The notes under the pieces were generated by a model, which did no database searches, was not told the DNA's origin, and was given only the letters and a program-made list of their open reading frames with translations. The translations under genes and the position numbers were made by a program. Positions 5,441 to 6,637 of a stretch of 6,637 bases of DNA are shown piece by piece (positions within the stretch are counted from its first letter, which is position 1; each line of letters begins with the position of its first letter). The stretch comes from an uncultured Clostridia bacterium (lineage in GTDB: Bacteria > Bacillota > Clostridia > UBA1381), in the NCBI GenBank assembly GCA_945948775.1, contig CAMFCK010000049.1, positions 1-6,637 on the forward strand, written 5' to 3'.

Positions 5441-5488
5441 GACATAACTTGGACTGTTTATACCGACAATCCAAGATTATGTCCGCGC
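5436..5488. repeat. Long imperfect inverted repeat between convergent genes
   Basis: GACATAA (5441-5447) pairs with TTATGTC (5477-5483) and CTTGGA (5448-5453) with TCCAAG (5470-5475), with A5476 bulged. The helix continues inward (TGT 5455-5457 with ACA 5466-5468) and, past an A/C mismatch, outward (GTGC 5436-5439 with GCGC 5485-5488, one G:T). It starts about 7 nt behind the amylase stop codon on the minus strand. Neither side has a T run, so it is not a canonical intrinsic terminator. It may stabilise or end the amylase mRNA, or be a recombinase-related palindrome at the right end of the inserted DNA. Confidence 0.6.
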
Positions 5489-5494
5489 TTCCAA

Positions 5495-6637
5495 CTACAG
5501 TTCTTTAAGGATCATAAATCCAAGCCTGTGCATTTGTATATCCGGCGCGATTTCATCGCCGTTTATAATATTTATATATTTTTTTCCGTGTGCAAAATAC
5601 AGATGACTGTATATGTCATATTCTTTTGCATTTATAACACAATACAATTTTTCATCTTTCGTTTGCCTTGAATAAACAAGCAAATTATCATCTGAATTTT
5701 CAAATATAAAATCCCCTTCGTTTGCAAGTGCGGGATATTCTCTGCGTAGATTTATGAACAGAGATATAATATTGAAAATATCATCCATTTCTTTAGAAGT
5801 AGCATTCCAATCAACAAATCTTCTGCAATCGGGGTCGCCTGCCCCGTCCATATACTTTTCTGTTCCGTAATAAAGCGATGGGGTACCGAAAAAAGTCATC
5901 AGAAGAAACAGCGCGAGCTTAAACTTATCCATATCGTTTTCACACATATATCTTAATCGGGGGGTGTCGTGAGAATCCAAAAGCGTCATGCACATCGAAA
6001 GCTGACACGGCGAATATGAATGAATTAACGCATTTATGCTGTTTTTGAACTCCTTTACATTATGCTCCTTCGAGCACACAAATGAAAGTATCGCCCTTGA
6101 AAGTCCGTAATTAGTTACGCCGTCAAGACGTTTTTTTGAAATCCAGTCAACTGCATTATGCCAAATTTCTCCAACCATATATGCTTCGGGATTTATATCG
6201 TGCATAACGTTTTTTACTTTAATCAAAAGATCATCGCTTATCTCATTCGCAACGTCAATCCTCCATGCATCCACTCCGCATTTTTTCATCCAATACTTTA
6301 TAACGTTATTGCAAAAATACTCAATCACCCTAAAATTTTCCGTGTTAAATTTCGGCATTCCTTTTTCGTATGCAAAAGTTTCATATAGAAGCTCTCCATG
6401 TTTATTTTCATATATGTTAAACCAACTGTAATATTTTGATTTTTCTTTGTATTCGCAAACAGACTTCCAAAACTTATTGTCACTGGAACAATGGGTGAAT
6501 GAAATATCGAGCATTACCTTCATTCCCATTTTATGCGCCGCATCGCACAAATTTACAAAATCCTCATCTGTTCCAAAATCCGGGTCTATATGTTCATAAT
6601 CTATAACATCGTATTTGTGATATGATTTTCCGTGATA
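5495..6637 (-). CDS. GH13 alpha-amylase-family enzyme, neopullulanase/cyclomaltodextrinase-like (5' end outside window)
   Basis: The C-terminal 380 residues of a glycoside hydrolase that cleaves alpha-1,4 (and often alpha-1,6) glucosidic bonds in maltodextrins, cyclodextrins or pullulan. The frame enters at 6637 with HKYDVIDYEHIDPDFGTDED, the loop before region I. Region I is LDISFTH (Asp and His). Region II WRIDVANE carries the nucleophile Asp (codon 6254-6256). Region III MVGEIW carries the acid/base Glu (6167-6169). Region IV LLDSHDTPRL carries the transition-state Asp (5966-5968). ANE after the nucleophile, the GEIW motif and the GDPDCRR stretch after the YYGTE loop point to the neopullulanase/maltogenic amylase subfamily (GH13_20), whose members are about 580 aa with an N-terminal CBM34 domain, here unseen. 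Internal start-like codons near 6548 are not the start, because conserved sequence continues to the window edge. It ends normally with LGFMILKEL. It is convergent to the recombinase gene. The cell location cannot be judged without the N-terminus. Confidence 0.93.
   Translation of the reverse strand, partial: YHGKSYHKYDVIDYEHIDPDFGTDEDFVNLCDAAHKMGMKVMLDISFTHCSSDNKFWKSVCEYKEKSKYYSWFNIYENKHGELLYETFAYEKGMPKFNTENFRVIEYFCNNVIKYWMKKCGVDAWRIDVANEISDDLLIKVKNVMHDINPEAYMVGEIWHNAVDWISKKRLDGVTNYGLSRAILSFVCSKEHNVKEFKNSINALIHSYSPCQLSMCMTLLDSHDTPRLRYMCENDMDKFKLALFLLMTFFGTPSLYYGTEKYMDGAGDPDCRRFVDWNATSKEMDDIFNIISLFINLRREYPALANEGDFIFENSDDNLLVYSRQTKDEKLYCVINAKEYDIYSHLYFAHGKKYINIINGDEIAPDIQMHRLGFMILKEL

Noticed and set aside
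5339..5671. Complete 110-aa protein in the plus strand behind the recombinase
   Set aside because: It begins inside the recombinase gene, runs through the hairpin and then antisense to the amylase gene; only the first about 30 codons might be a relic.
1..6637. tRNA genes, rRNA genes and CRISPR arrays
   Set aside because: I looked for regularly spaced repeats and cloverleaf-like sequences by eye and found none.

Overview
The window looks like a chromosomal segment of an anaerobic Clostridia-type Bacillota. The evidence is the strong AGGAGG-type ribosome binding sites, the TrmR/TrhP wobble-uridine modification pair, the S20 protein sequence and the GH13_20-like amylase. Species cannot be read from the sequence. 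Three blocks can be told apart.

(1) Positions 1-2658, plus strand, richer in G+C: the 3' part of an nrnA-type DHH/DHHA1 phosphoesterase gene, overlapping by 8 nt a TrmR-like SAM-dependent tRNA methyltransferase, then a small unrecognised ORF (48 aa, possibly frameshifted), which overlaps by 4 nt (ATGA) a U32-family TrhP-like tRNA hydroxylation protein. From what is known of these families, TrhP makes 5-hydroxyuridine at tRNA position 34 and TrmR methylates it to 5-methoxyuridine, so the two genes are consecutive steps of one pathway. NrnA recycles short RNA oligonucleotides. The overlaps suggest one translationally coupled operon. A separate monocistronic unit follows: a good sigma-A-type promoter, rpsT (ribosomal protein S20) and a textbook intrinsic terminator.

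(2) About 3065-5440, visibly more A+T-rich, looks like a small inserted element or the remains of one. It holds an approximately 285-nt stretch with its own promoter and terminator, rich in internal base pairing and including two mutually exclusive hairpins (candidate structured RNA and/or transfer-origin-like site). Next come a spacer with a perfect 8-bp inverted repeat, a 43-codon gene, and a complete 506-aa large serine recombinase. Just after the recombinase stop, another frame resembles the first approximately 25 residues of an MNT-type nucleotidyltransferase, perhaps a relic of a disrupted gene. No relaxase, cargo gene or clear att repeat is visible.

(3) About 5436-6637, minus strand: an imperfect inverted repeat of about 24 paired positions directly behind the stop codon of a convergently oriented GH13 alpha-amylase-family gene. 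That gene resembles neopullulanase/cyclomaltodextrinase and runs off the right edge. All GH13 conserved regions are present, so it appears functional.

The most interesting part for a second look is 3065-3680, where a promoter-to-terminator unit with alternative foldings precedes the recombinase module and matches no RNA family I recognise.
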